This document shows, piece after piece, positions 12,430-25,229 of a stretch of DNA of 64,000 bases. Position 1 is the first letter of the stretch; the number at the start of each line of letters is the position of its first letter. The translations under genes and the position numbers were made by a program. Source of the DNA: Deinandra increscens subsp. villosa (lineage: Eukaryota; Streptophyta; Magnoliopsida; Asterales; Asteraceae); NCBI GenBank assembly GCA_039602395.1, contig JBCNJP010000007.1:108069377-108133376 (forward strand), in the 5' to 3' direction. The notes under the pieces are model-generated. The model was not told where the DNA came from, did no database searches, and saw only the letters and a list, made by a program, of their open reading frames with translations.

Positions 12430-12959
12430 CACAACTTATATGCTACTGAAAACTGCAAATCTGCAGAAACCAACCATACAACAGAGTGAAAGAAGGTTAG
12501 CGGTAATTAACTACACATTTGACTCACCTAAAAGTCAATAGAGGCAATTATCTTTAGCAATCCAAAGACTGATCCAAAAGGAAATTTATAGAATTCCAAA
12601 CAGAAAATTAAAAACTGCAATCAGGTAATTCCATAACATCTTTAACAGTTCTAAAGGTTGAGCATGGGTTAAAAGTCTGAAGGCAATTATATAAACCAAG
12701 CATTTCATAAAAATTACAACAATACATAGGATGCAATTTTATAAACCATAACTGGTATGATCCCATACATATAATATTTTTCCATATATTTATAGAATAC
12801 ATTCTAAAGATGCCTTCATAGATATAATATTTGAACATACCTTCTAGTAATGAACAAAAGTGAAGTTACTGCTTTTACAAAACACAATATCTTGAGCATA
12901 GCATCCTTCCAAAAGACCATCTTGTAGCATATAGCAACTCATGGATCAGATCACATCCT
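12430..12959. other. Flank of Helitron coding region
   Basis: No gene seen. The 3' terminus of the minus-strand Helitron (a short hairpin followed by CTRR, which reads YYAG on the plus strand) should lie here or a little further left, but I could not identify it with confidence. Confidence 0.3.
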
Positions 12960-15000
12960 TGACTTTGAGTTTCTTGGCAGCCTCATATGCGTTTTTTGTT
13001 TATACGTACTGTGTCAATTGAGAATCTATTTAATAGGCATATAATATGATACAATATCCAAATAGATTTACCTAATTCGGCAAGCACTTTTCTTTTTTGC
13101 ACTTGGGTCTTCAGTTTCTACATCTGTAGTCACATCCGCGCTATTTCTATATTTGCAGAGGTAGGTGTTGTACCCGCAATTGCATTGGCATCAGTGCCAT
13201 ATACCATAGTTGCAGAATCAGCCGTGACTGTCGAAGAAGAATCAGGCTGATTGTCAATGGTGAATAACTTGTTGACCACAAACTGGATGGTGTTTTTGAA
13301 CGCCTTTTCCGATTTCTTCAGCTGGAAAATCCTTTTTACTCCTGTGATTGCCTTAATCTGATCTGGAATCTGCATTGCATTCGAGTATCCCTGGCCTCTT
13401 ACCATCTCTTCATAGCTGACACCAAGTAGTTCTTTCATGGAGTTTTCAAATAGTGTTACACAGTACCTGTTCCCACACTCATTAGCCATTTAAGTATATA
13501 CATTATATATATACATATATATTGGAGTTGGTAATTCTTACGTGTATTTTAGATATGTGTCACCATGTTTAGTACATGTGTAGCCGTCGACCTGCTTTGA
13601 CAAAGTCTGTTTGCACTCTCCGCATGAGACAAAGAACCAATTGCGATTTTTTGTTACTCGTGTGATGGTTGCTTCGCAGGTGAACCACTCCTTCTGCAAT
13701 ACAATTGGGTGTCATTCAGAAAATAAGTGAATAGCCACAACATGCCTATTATAGGAAGAGCTGAAATGGTTACTTACAGCAAGCATTACTGCATCCTATT
13801 CATACAGCGCTGACAAAGTGAGCCTATTTCTTTTCGATATTTTAGGCGTGAAGCGGATCTTATCTGGTGAAGCGGATCTTATCTGGTGTAGCAGTACCCT
13901 CCAACCTACGTTCCGTTTAAAAATCTGGATGATGTAGTAATAGTATTTATTTCTGTATGGGCTTGATTTTAGTGTGACTGGTTACCTGGTGGCTATCTCA
14001 TCTGCAAGCTCTATGTTAGGATTGATATAAACTCTTGTTCCTGAGCATGATTGCAGTTGAACTCCATCTGTGAATGTGTCACTTTGCTTACCTTTGTAGG
14101 GAATGACTTTTAGCCCTGCGATTGCAGCAATGACAGGTTTGTTTGTTGCAGCGAGAGAGTCAACATCAATTGTCATTGCTATTTCCTTCCATAGTGCCAC
14201 AAGAACAGTCTTATTGATGTATGGCATACAATTTCTTGGTCAGGTTATCTGTATATAAGAAATTTACTAGTGTGTCTATGTATTATCTACTTTGTTATAC
14301 CTGATGTCCCTGAGCTTTAGACGCGTACTTATCTGTACTCGTTCCAGATCTTCCACCTTTCCTATCACATCTGCATGACACTGGGTAATTGTATACTAAG
14401 GAACGCCTAGGTAGAAAATAGCTAATACGATATAAGATGCTGAATTAATAGCCTCTGTAGCCCGACAAAGTAATAGAAGCCCCTTGTTTTATCACCTGTC
14501 TTGTTACTCCTCTAATGTATAAACTACTTACCATGTTAAATTTTCTTAAACAATAATACACATATATGAAAGTACCTAAATTGCATACCTGTTAGTATCT
14601 TGTGGTTATATACTTTCAAGTGTAGGTCCTTGAAAGGCAGGAAAGTGAAGTAATAGTTTGGTATCTTCCCATCATCCTCTACCTCAGTAACTGACTCATC
14701 CTTGCCAAGCTTGATAGATGCAGCATGCGGAGTTACTCTCTACACTGTCAGAGCATGCCTGCATGCATATCTATCGAGGTTGTAGCATTTGCCTACTGTA
14801 ATAAGCCTGTTCATGTCGACCTCTTCATTCAGATAGAATATAGCCTGAATTCCATTACCCTATTTGGTTTGTATCAGAAATTAATGTAAAGCTTATTATG
14901 AGGATTTCAATTATATCGCACATGTGGTTGTTTTATACTCACCGATTTGTCAACTAAGAGGTATCTCATAACGTCTGCATCCTTATACGGCCTCCATTTG
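12960..15000 (-). pseudogene. Helitron RPA1-like single-strand DNA-binding protein pseudogene
   Basis: Homologue of the RPA 70-kDa subunit, carried by plant Helitrons and presumed to protect single-stranded intermediates. OB folds appear in the expected order on the minus strand: DBD-A-like sequence (~14990-14600), DBD-B (~14400-13982, with VALWKE and VIAAIAGLKV), and DBD-C with zinc-ribbon sequence CEATITRVTK...CGECK...CTKHG (~13700-13545) continuing after an intron in 13489-13130 (LFENSMKELLG). A stop lies in the DBD-A part (~14745) and a shift of frame occurs near the C-terminal basic tail (~13120). Exon borders are approximate. Confidence 0.8.
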
Positions 15001-15139
15001 ATACCTGTAACATCATTTAAAGAACAATAAAGTGAAGAAGGGTATACAGAACCTAAAATAACAAAATATTTGGTTATTGTTAAATATTTATTGTCGATAA
15101 TATGTAAGTCAATATTAATTTTCTTTAAGTCGTCACCAA

Positions 15140-18100
15140 ACCTGGTTATCTTCTATGTCTTCTAAAAAAATATGAGTAGACAATATTCTTTGTTTTATTG
15201 TTTGAAAAGCCTTCTTGAGGTACTATTAGGACTTTGAAAGCTAAGGGTGATGTTGCTCTAGAAAACGCGACATACAATTGACCATGCCCAAAGACATGTT
15301 GTGGGAGGTACACCCCTATTTTCAATAGAGACTGACCCCGACCTTTATTAATCGTCATTGCATAACAAAGCCTTAAAGGATACTGCCTCTTTCTGAAAAT
15401 AAAAGACAGCTCCTTATCTTCGTAAAGAAAGGTGATCCTTGGGATATAGACCCTATTTCCTATGAAAGTTCCTGTTATTATTGTTGCCTCTATTACCTTA
15501 GCCAGTAGCTACGTGACAATCAGACGGGTTTCGTTACACATACCACACGTCTGGTTTATGTTACGTAGAAGTATGACATGCGTGTTCACCTTAAGCTCAA
15601 GGAAATAGGCAGGCACGCCTGAGAAGGCTAAACTATTTAGGTACTCAACAGGGTATATGATCTCACTGTTTCCGCCATCGTTGGCTCTCAGAGTTATTCA
15701 AAATCTATACTTAAATAGGTTGATGTGTTACCTGGAGCCACATGCAACACCCTTGTATTAATCTCATTTGCTGTAATGTTTTTGGGACAAACTATTGCTT
15801 TGTCAGAGAGGTTTATTGTCGTTGGAGCGCTTAATGTCGTATCATCATATATAAACTGTATAAACTGTAAAAGCGGGTCATCATCAACGCCTATCAAATG
15901 CTCCTATGGTATCTCAATGTCTTTGGACTCCATATTTATACCTGGTGTTGTAGTTCCCACTTTGCCATCGCCTACATCCATCAACCACTGTGAAAAGCGT
16001 CCTATCGACTCCTTCTCGGCAGCAGACACTCCATGCCTTGCAACCTCATGTTTTGTGTCAGCTCGATAATCCTAAATTGGGGCCACAGATATGACTTTGG
16101 TAAGGACGAAGCAATTATATTCGGTTGACCCGCACACTTCTTTATTGGAAGTGTTTGCCTGAAATCACCACCAAGGAGGATAGACTTTCCACCAAAAGGG
16201 ATGCCTTTTTTGTTAAGTATATCTTGAAGTGTCCTCTCTAAATACTCAAAACACCTTATATCTATCATAGGAGCCTCGTCCCATATTATTAAAGTCGTCT
16301 CACGCATAAGGCCTGCTAAAGGGTTGTCCTTCTTTATATTTTATACAGCCTTAACAGTGACATCGATAGGTATTTGAAACCTCGAATGTGTTGTGCGCCC
16401 TGATGGAAACAGAAGTGAGGCGATCCCTGATCCGGCCACTGCCAACACAATGTCACCTGAAGATCTGATGGCACTAATGATGGTTGTCCATATAAAGGTT
16501 TTACCGGTGCCACCATGACCGTAAATAAAGAGAAGGACCCATGATTTCCTTGGATGCGACTGCATAACCATTTCATATACCTCTAACTGTCTTTGATGCA
16601 TGGACGCCCTTGACCTCTCGTGGTCTGATGCAAGATGTGCTCTATCATAACACCTCTCCTTTATTAAGAGGCGGTTATTAATAAGTTGTAGAAGATCACC
16701 CTCAGGCGTAGGAAGCCCATAATTAGAAAGCGTTGAATACGATGAGCTCGTGTTTAGCAATTTCTCCAACTCATATAGGACCTCGCTGTAGAACATCCTT
16801 TTCTGGTATGCACCTTGGATCAATATTTGTTTGGTTGTTAATACGTCGAACAATATCATCACTCATTGCATTCCAATTTCGTTCCACAAAACAACACGAT
16901 TTGCAATCTCACAAAAAGATCTGTACAAAAAGGAACCTCAACTCAATGCAGTTGCCCACAATGTTGCCTCTTCAAATGTTAGCGCCCATTCTGTATCATC
17001 GCCAATTAAACCAAGTGCCTCGCAAGCCGTATGATTCGTTTTGTGAATGACACCTGATATAGTTTTGATGTCACTAAAATATGTGCACCTGGCCTTCTGC
17101 GTCAGCAACATTCTAAGATAAACCAGCTCATCACTGCTAGGATGCACATAAACCATCCTACCAATACTAGGCTTCTTTCTTGACGTCTGTTCCAATCTAA
17201 GTTTTATACTTACAGTCCCATCTATATTCTTTAAGGTACTCAACGTATTGCAGGTGTCGTATAACAGGATTGGTTTAATTACACTCCATCCATTTAGTCA
17301 ACGTTGTCTTCCTTGATATCGGGTTCCTAAGTACATCTTGCATGCAAACTTTGGTCCCTGAATGTCACATTATGTTGTTTTGGAAGGTGAACACAAAGAT
17401 CCTGAACGACCGGATCCCTATGGTGTACAGGAAAGTTTAAGATCCGCCACGTGGCCTCATGTGGGCAGATAAACATGCCATCAACAAAGTTCTGGATCTC
17501 ATCTATTGGCACATTGCTGGATGATGATCTAGGTCTGCTGAGATTCTGGTCAGACACAATCGAATATCTAACGCGATCAAGCCCCTTGGAATTATACTTG
17601 AAGATATATATAATCATCATGTTCCATCCGTAATGCTCTACATTTATGTGTGCGTGGAAAGTAACGATAAACGCTTATTGTATGGAACAACATATCCACA
17701 GTCAATAGTAGCATCGACTTTCTCAACAGTTGGGCTATTTTTCTTCTCCTATAATAATAAAATGCACGACCTTTATCATCAATCCTTGTCACATCTCGTA
17801 TGGCTTGGGGAATTTCTTAGAGACGGTGTCATTCTGCATGCAAGGAGCAACGCTGTTTAGCAACCCACACGGACCATGAATCATGGTTTTCACAACAATT
17901 CTGTGCAAAATAGGCTCTGACTCTTTATCTGGAAATTTTACAAAGACGAATGCATCAATCTGATCTACGCCTCGAACCCTAAATCGTTTTGTCACCCACA
18001 AAAGAGAATAACAATGCGGGAGGCCTCGCTTCTGGAGCTCTATGGTGTAGAGATCTGAAAGTAGAAACATATTTTGGTTATGAAGTAGTACGTAACAGGT

Positions 18101-19472
18101 GTAAGGAAAACGAATGAAGGAATGGATATAAAAACACCTGCAATAACAACACCAAATGGCATTTCCTCCTTAAGAAAGGAAACGAACGCATCAACCTTCA
18201 TTTGGAAAACTCGAGCGATGAGATCAACCCGATCCTGAGGCGTAAGCAAAGGTGTATCTTCCAACTCCCTTTTTATCTCAGGCCAATTCGCTTTGCAGGT
18301 AAATGTGATGAAATATTGTGGGTTCCCATGAACTCTACAAATAGGAAGTGCATCCTGTTAATTATTATACATGTGTATTGGTCTTCCTCTGAAAGAAGAT
18401 AGAAATATAATCCTTTTTCCGATATTACGTCCTTCGGTGTCACCCTTACAAATGGCATCTTCAACACCTCTCAGTATGTCCGTACGGAAATCAAAATGGA
18501 TTCTGTGCAAAGTAATCCATCCTATTGCATTCTATAGCAATATACGCGTCCACCAGGTACTGCTGGAAAAGCTTTCCACCATGAAGTGGAAGAGTGTAGA
18601 CACCTGGCCGATCATGAATTTGATAAATGTAATACATATTCATGGAGACACGTTTATCTTTTTTGGCGGGAGGAGGTAACTGTTTTAACTCCTTACACCA
18701 TCCAGTCTCACCAAATGGGAATAACAACGGGCATTGAAGCGACATGTATGATGGGTGCAAGTGATTAACACGCTGGCGACAACCATCTTTTGTGCCGATA
18801 ATAATGTCAAAATCTTTGGCATTGGGGTCGTTGTAGTATACGATGCGCCAAGGGTGCCATCAGCAGGGAGCTGATACGGTTGTACACCAGCGGAATGGAA
18901 TAAACGGACAACAAATTCAGAAGCTGAGTTGGATTGGCACATATCTCTTGCAGTCCTAAATAACTTTACCAAGGAATTACCACGATCCAGTATATTTATT
19001 AAAGCGTTGACAATTTGTGGCGACAATTTTTGTTTCTGAGACGAAGAGAAAGGGTCGAGCCTATTAGAAACAACGTTAGCAGTGTCATATATATATAAAG
19101 TTGAAGAAAAGATGGCTTTGCATTGGAGGCGGGGCATAGCGAGCCTAACCAATGAGAGACCCGACCGCCAACCTTAAAGACATGAAGGCCCCATCCATCG
19201 TTTATAGAGTTGTCTATCTCAGCGCCAAAAGAAGTCATGGCAAACATGGAGTTATAAGCACGAACACTTGCAAGGCAATAGCGGTTCTCGAAAAGATTTC
19301 TAATGCCTGCTAGTGGGTTTATCAGATATTTTAATTTCACAGCAACCCCCTCCCCCCATACAGCATATGCTATACCTAGGGCGCCTGCCACACGACGTAG
19401 AAAGATCAGATGTCCCGACATGAAGAGGAGCGGTAGATGAGGATGGTAGGAGTCACAGTCGCACGTTAGCAC
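15140..19472 (-). pseudogene. Helitron Rep/PIF1-like helicase pseudogene
   Basis: In order on the minus strand: N-terminal region (19472-18840, with a frameshift near 19070 and another near 18830); the Helitron-like N domain with HPSYMSLQCPLLFPFGETGW (from ~18760); ITFTCKANWPEI type block (~18300); the HUH region RGLPHCYSLLW near 18000; the paired-tyrosine block YIFKY (Tyr codons at 17606-17608 and 17594-17596); then the PIF1 helicase with Walker A GHGGTGKT at 16497-16520, Walker B DEAP at 16269-16280, GGDFRQ and the terminal GHGQLYVAFSRATS (~15255). The second His of the HUH motif is Tyr (codon 18008-18010). Several frameshifts and stops (for example near 17330, 16320 and 16030) separate these blocks. 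Helicase motifs themselves are intact. Confidence 0.88.
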
Positions 19473-19480
19473 TTACACGA

Positions 19481-21601
19481 TTGTAGGATCAACAAACATG
19501 CCCATAGATGGACTGGATGTACAGTAAAATGTTCAAATCAACAGATTCATATGATGGGCTAGCAGGAAGTAGGCAAAACAACAGCAACAGCCATTATGTA
19601 AACATACAAAAAAAGACTAACAAATATTGCTAGATGTGACGAGCACCGAAGACTTTGTAGAACTAACCCAGTGCAGGGGCCTACGACGAGAACGTAAATG
19701 TAAGACATACAAAACTGCAGTCACCTAACTAATAAAGTAGAACGGATAAAGGCAACAAACTAAGTTTAAACGAACACAGTATACATTAAAAAATAAACAG
19801 CAGTTAGTGCAGGACTAATACGTACACGATGGCGCAAGAGTATTAAAAAAAAACAGCACTAAGAGCAACCAATAAAAACAACAAAACATGCGCTAGAAAT
19901 TAATCTACTCAAACTTACAAAACATACAACACACCAACACGGCCAAAGAGAACCTGCGTAGGAAATTAATCTACGCAAACTTACAAAACTACCAATGTTA
20001 CAAATGTTGCTTGTATACCAATGTTACAAATGTTGCTTCTATAGGTTCTACGTGAGCAATCCACAATCAATTGATCTTGGTCTCCTTCTTAGCTCCTCAC
20101 AAAAGCAGCCAAAGCCCAAAAGGGACTTTCTACTGTACCACCATTTAGCCCATTTCCAAAACTAGTTCAGCCCACAACTAATTAAAAGGCTTGCGATAGT
20201 TTTAATTAAAAGCCCAAATCACTTTGAAAAACAATTAAATTGAATTTGACATCTGATGTTGCAATCTCCACAAAATTCTCATGATTTTGTTTTTTGGCTA
20301 GAGTCAAGTTATCCTAAAACAAAAATGTGTTAGATCTAATCTAACAAGGTTTTTAATCTTAATAAGTTTGTTGACCTTTTTACCAAGTTCTTAATTTTTT
20401 TAAACCCTAATAAATTTTACATTTGATATTATTTTTAAAAAAAATATATCATAAAAAATGAGAGTTTTTATCTTTAAAACACGTTTAATGTTGCTATATG
20501 TAATATTTTTTTTTTTACTCTTTGGCTTTTTATGCGTCATTGTGTCTTTTTGCTCGTTATTGTGTCTTTTACTCGTCATTGTGTCTTTTTGTTAATCATT
20601 GTATATTTCTTTTGGTTGTTATATTTTTCTAAAGTTATTAGTTCTGAACAACATAATTGTAAAATAACACCATTGTGTATTTATAATATATAAAACTCAA
20701 TAATAAAATAATAATAATTTGATCTAATACATAAAAAAATAAAAAATAATATGAAATGAGTTAAACCATAAAACACAATGATGAATACATATTACACAAT
20801 GACGTAAAACATAATATATAATGATATGAGCATAAGACACAATGATTAAAATGTACGACACAATAACCAAAATACCCCTTTCTTAAACTTCTTAAATTTA
20901 AAAGACTTCTTATTTGAACCTAACTCTTTTTAATTATTATCTTTTTCCCTAATTCACTTTGACTGAGCATAAACTAATACTTCATAAAACTCTTTTTAAT
21001 TATTATCTTTTTCCCTAATTCACTTTGACTGAGCATAAACTAATACTTCATAAAATCGGTTTAAGGTTCGACTTGTTGATCAATAACATCTCATCCTCTC
21101 ATATCAATTTAATTGCATCATTTGATCTATTTTTCTTCATAACCTATAACAAATATAAAAAACATTTTAAAGTACAACATATATTATAATCATATGAGTG
21201 TATTTTCAACATACTTTTATAGTCAACCTAAAATGCACTGATCAGCTACCCACGCCGCATAATTTCAAGGGACAAATTTTAGTATCATTTTTGAAAAAGT
21301 CCGATTTTCTAAAATTGTGAAATTTTAAATCTAATCAAGGTCCTGACGGATTGTACCGCCGGAAAGCGTTACCAAAGAACCAACATCAATCAAACTTGAA
21401 AAATGTGACCAGACATCAATATTGGATCACTTTTCACTTACGGATCACCGTCAGTCTTAAATCCCATCAGGAATTAGTGACGGAATGTCCATTGGTGCTT
21501 TCAGATAATACTTAAAGAAGTTAAAAAAAAGTGTTTTGATTTTTTCATCGAAAATCTGACATTTCTAAAACTAGTTCTCTAGGAACGACTAGAAATGTTT
21601 A
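19481..21601. other. Intergenic; 5' flank of Helitron
   Basis: No gene seen. 20500-20640 has a degenerate array of cattgtgtctttt/gctcgtt phrases. 20923-21054 holds a 66-bp tandem duplication (listed separately). The 5' terminus of the Helitron (TC, reading GA on the plus strand) should be somewhere in 19.5-20.3 kb but was not identified. Confidence 0.35.
20923..21054. repeat. 66-bp tandem duplication
   Basis: Units 20923-20988 and 20989-21054 appear identical by eye; each begins actctttttaattattat and ends acttcataaa. Perfect identity implies a recent event. Confidence 0.9.
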
Positions 21602-21872
21602 GGCTGTGTTTGGCGTACTAGCTGAAAAGCCAGCTGCTAGTTGCTAAGCTGGTAGTATAAACTATAAGCTAGTTGATAAAAAATAACGTTCGGTAAAAAC
21701 TAGCTGAAAAATATAAAATGACATAAAAGTACATTTAAATAAATTAAAATTTAAAAACAAAATATAATAAATAAATTAGGGAAGAGTAAAATGAAAATAT
21801 TATAAAAAAATAGTTGAAATGCTACTCCAACTAACTTTTCAAAAATTAGCTTATGGCGCGCCAAACACGATC
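21602..21872. mobile_element. Tourist/PIF-Harbinger-like MITE
   Basis: Left end ggctgtgtttggcg, right end cgccaaacacgatc, an imperfect inverted pair. It is flanked by TTA at 21599-21601 and 21873-21875, the 3-bp target preferred by PIF/Harbinger elements. The interior is AT-rich and non-coding. Confidence 0.7.
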
Positions 21873-21875
21873 TTA

Positions 21876-24800
21876 ATCGGAGACATACTTGCAACTTGTT
21901 TAAATTATGATTAAATATACATTACATATTTTATGTCTAACTGTGGAATTTTTTGTGGAGACCTATTTTACGTGCAAGGAAGTAATTACATGTTAAAACT
22001 ATTTTATTTGTTACAAGGTAATAAAATTAACGGGTGAATAAAATTGACGAGGGAATGAAATAGTTAAGATAATGAAATGGATAATTACTATATAATTGTC
22101 TTGTTTAGGTATTATGTGAGAATGAAATAAATCATCGTTTTATGTTGTTTGATAATTAGTAAAATGATGTAATGAAATACAATTTTACTGACATTTTCAT
22201 TCAAAATTACTATGTACGTTTTATAGTTATATTTTTTAATTTTTAAAATTTATTTCAATTTAATTTTTTAAGTTTTTTTTTATTTTAACCTTTTTAATTA
22301 TTAGTTATTTTTAATAAATGTTTCAATTATTATGTTTTTATAATATTTTTTTTATTTTCTATATTAATTTTTTTTATTTTTTTAAATACTTTTGTTCTTA
22401 TTTTTTAAAACTTTTTATTCTTACTTTTTATAGTTTTAGTTTTCATAGTTTTCTATTAAGAAAAACACAAATTGAATAAAAAAAATCATTCAATTACTTG
22501 AAGGAATCGAAATAATTAACACCCATCGATCTCCCAAGGAATGAAAATATTTAGAAATAGAAGGAAATATATTTTTTATGTGATTGTTCAATTCATTCCA
22601 ATGTGCTAACAAATATGTCTTCTTTTCATTTAGACGTAATAATCATTTCCATATTTCATTTACACATACCAAACATAACCTAAAGTAATTAATTTCATTC
22701 ATACATACCAAACACAAAGACACACTGTCTAAAGGAATTAATGATAGTGATTTTGAAAAGGTATAAAACTCTCTGGTGAAAGAATAATATAATTACTGTA
22801 GAAAAATTTGTCCACCTAAGATAATCATGATTGTCGGATCGCTAAACATATATCAGCTAGGATTCTTACCTCACTCAAGAAGAGGGGTTAGAAGTACGTC
22901 GTAAAAAGTATCATACTTAAACACCATTAATATATAAATATATCTCATATTCTCATAAATATCACAAGACATAGATATATTATCTTCTCAACACATATCC
23001 TAGCTATTTAACGAGGTACAATTCAAGCCCACTAAGATATGGAACATGGAAAAGTACATATCATAATATCATAATATATATATGGGACACAAGACTTAGG
23101 TCTTCTTCTTAATTAGAAAAATAATACAATTCTATCAAGTTATGTCATGTTTTTTATGAATATATATGTATGAGACCCACATAAAACTTCATCTCAGTCA
23201 CATTGTGTTCACACACGACAAGACGGTGATTTCTTAGAGGTCGACAAAGATAACCACGGCAACAATACTATCAAACCATAGTTGTGGTTAAGATCACTTA
23301 TGCAACATATACATATGAAGTGTGCAATTTAGAACAAAGTATGGCCATAAGATCATTTATGAAGATAATTCAATTTATATAGTTCAGATCAAATTAAGTG
23401 GATCCTCCGTTAAAAGATCAAGTCAAGAAGCAATAATATCAAATGCCGAATTATATATATTAAAAAACGTGTACTAGATTAAGAGGAAACACTATACACG
23501 CTACACACATTTTCTTTTAGTTATGCATTTTTCCCAAATGCTTTTTTAGCAAGGTTTTTAATAATGCATAATAACTCATATGATATTACTAGTATATTAG
23601 TTAGGTCTTGAATTAATACATATGTCTAAGGGAGAGTGTTATAAAACGAACTTTTCAATACATAAATAATATAACATTGTACCCTATGTTATGATATCGA
23701 ATTAAACAATATATTCTTTATCATGTTAGTTTCAAATTATACTATTGTAAATAATCTACTTAAAGAGTTGCTGATGATATATGCATGAATTCATTTGCCC
23801 TATTGTTATTTTCAATAACAAAGGTTATATAGATTCGTGAATTAGGCATTGTAAGGATGAATTGCTCGCATGGGAGTTTAATTAGCAAGGCAATATAAAG
23901 GTTGAGCACATTAAGTTTTGAAATGGACAATAATGATGGCGGTGGAGGTTGGTAGGTCGATGATCCCCACCATTATCCTCTTTACATATGAAGGGTGGCA
24001 CATCAAATGAAAGACCTATTTTAACATATCACAAGAAAGGTGAAAATCCAAGCAAATTGGTCCTCATATATAGACGATAGGTATTCAATGACATAAGAAG
24101 ATAACTTTGCACATGTCCCTCCATTCTCTGTTAATTTGAGCATCTAAAGGAGAAGAGAAGCCCCAACCTCTTAATTCTAGCTATATATAGGAAAACAATT
24201 TCATATTAACTTTATGGTCAAATTATAAAACTCAAACCGTCATTTAAAATATAAATCTCAAACGTTCAGTTAAAAGTAGAAATGAGCTATGATGCAAGTC
24301 CTGAATGCAAAATAACCATTTGATAACAACCTCAAACGGATGTTTACAAATGGAGAAAGGATTATGTTTAAACCCTAACTTTAAAATGACCGTTTGGTTT
24401 GATCTCGAACAGTTGTTTAAAAACAATACAATGTGGGATTTTGTTAAAAATGAGTATTTCATTTTTATATTTTAATTCAAACATTTGTTCTTGGTTAATA
24501 ATCTGGTCTATTTCTTATTCCTTTTTATGTGTCTATTGGACCCGGAACACATTATGAGGCATGAGCTTGCAACTCACATGGCTTTGGTTGAATTAGGCTG
24601 AAGCTAAACATGGATCAAGGGTTCAAGGATTGAGTTGCTCATATATAAATATATAAGAATGTGATATAGTTTCTGGCGAATAAGAGAAATTAGGGTTGAG
24701 ATATGTTTTAATCTTCTTTTTTTGTTTCTTCTGGTTTTCATTTCGTTTTCCTCTCGTTTTTTAGTTGTCATCTCTTCACTTCAAGTTCTAGGTTTTTTAG

Positions 24801-25229
24801 TGAGAGTTCTTGAGATATCATATTTCTTCTTTTTCATTTTCAAACACAGTTTTTCGGTTTGAAATTTGGGCAATACAATTCGGTTTGGATAGTTGCGTGT
24901 GTTTGATCCTTGAAATTTGACAGATTTGATTGTTAGGTGGCGAGAATATAGTTATCACCGGAATCAACCGTACTTGTTTTGTAGTGTAGTGATACAAACT
25001 TGGTGAGATAAGTACTAGACTTTACATCCGATATCCATAGCTATTGATGCAAAACATGTAAGAGACTTGGATTTGAAAACAACAGGATAAAAACAAGAAC
25101 CCCTAATTATTGAGTCTTAATTAGGCATTCAAGAAACAACAAGGAGGCCAACAAAGTACATGAGAAACATAGAAACCCTAGCTAGCTAGCTATTTAATTA
25201 TATGGATCTTAGCCTTTAATTAATCAAAT
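21876..25229. other. Intergenic, 3' side of YABBY gene
   Basis: Long AT-rich stretch with no supported gene. 24600-24940 resembles 39900-40245 (shared phrases such as cggtttg(a/t)aaatttgg, aatacaat(t/c)(c/t)g and tgaaatttgaca), suggesting two copies of one dispersed repeat, possibly solo LTRs. Short open frames here (for example 24462-24244) look random. Confidence 0.35.

Larger units (their letters stand above)
12960..19480 (-). mobile_element. Autonomous Helitron, decayed (Rep/helicase plus RPA1-like)
   Basis: Rolling-circle transposon read on the minus strand. The Rep/helicase gene comes first (19472 to ~15140), followed by a replication-protein-A large-subunit-like gene (~15000 to 12960). 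This gene pair is characteristic of plant Helitrons. Termini were not located, so the limits given are those of recognisable coding sequence. Frameshifts and stops throughout show it cannot encode its proteins now. Confidence 0.85.
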
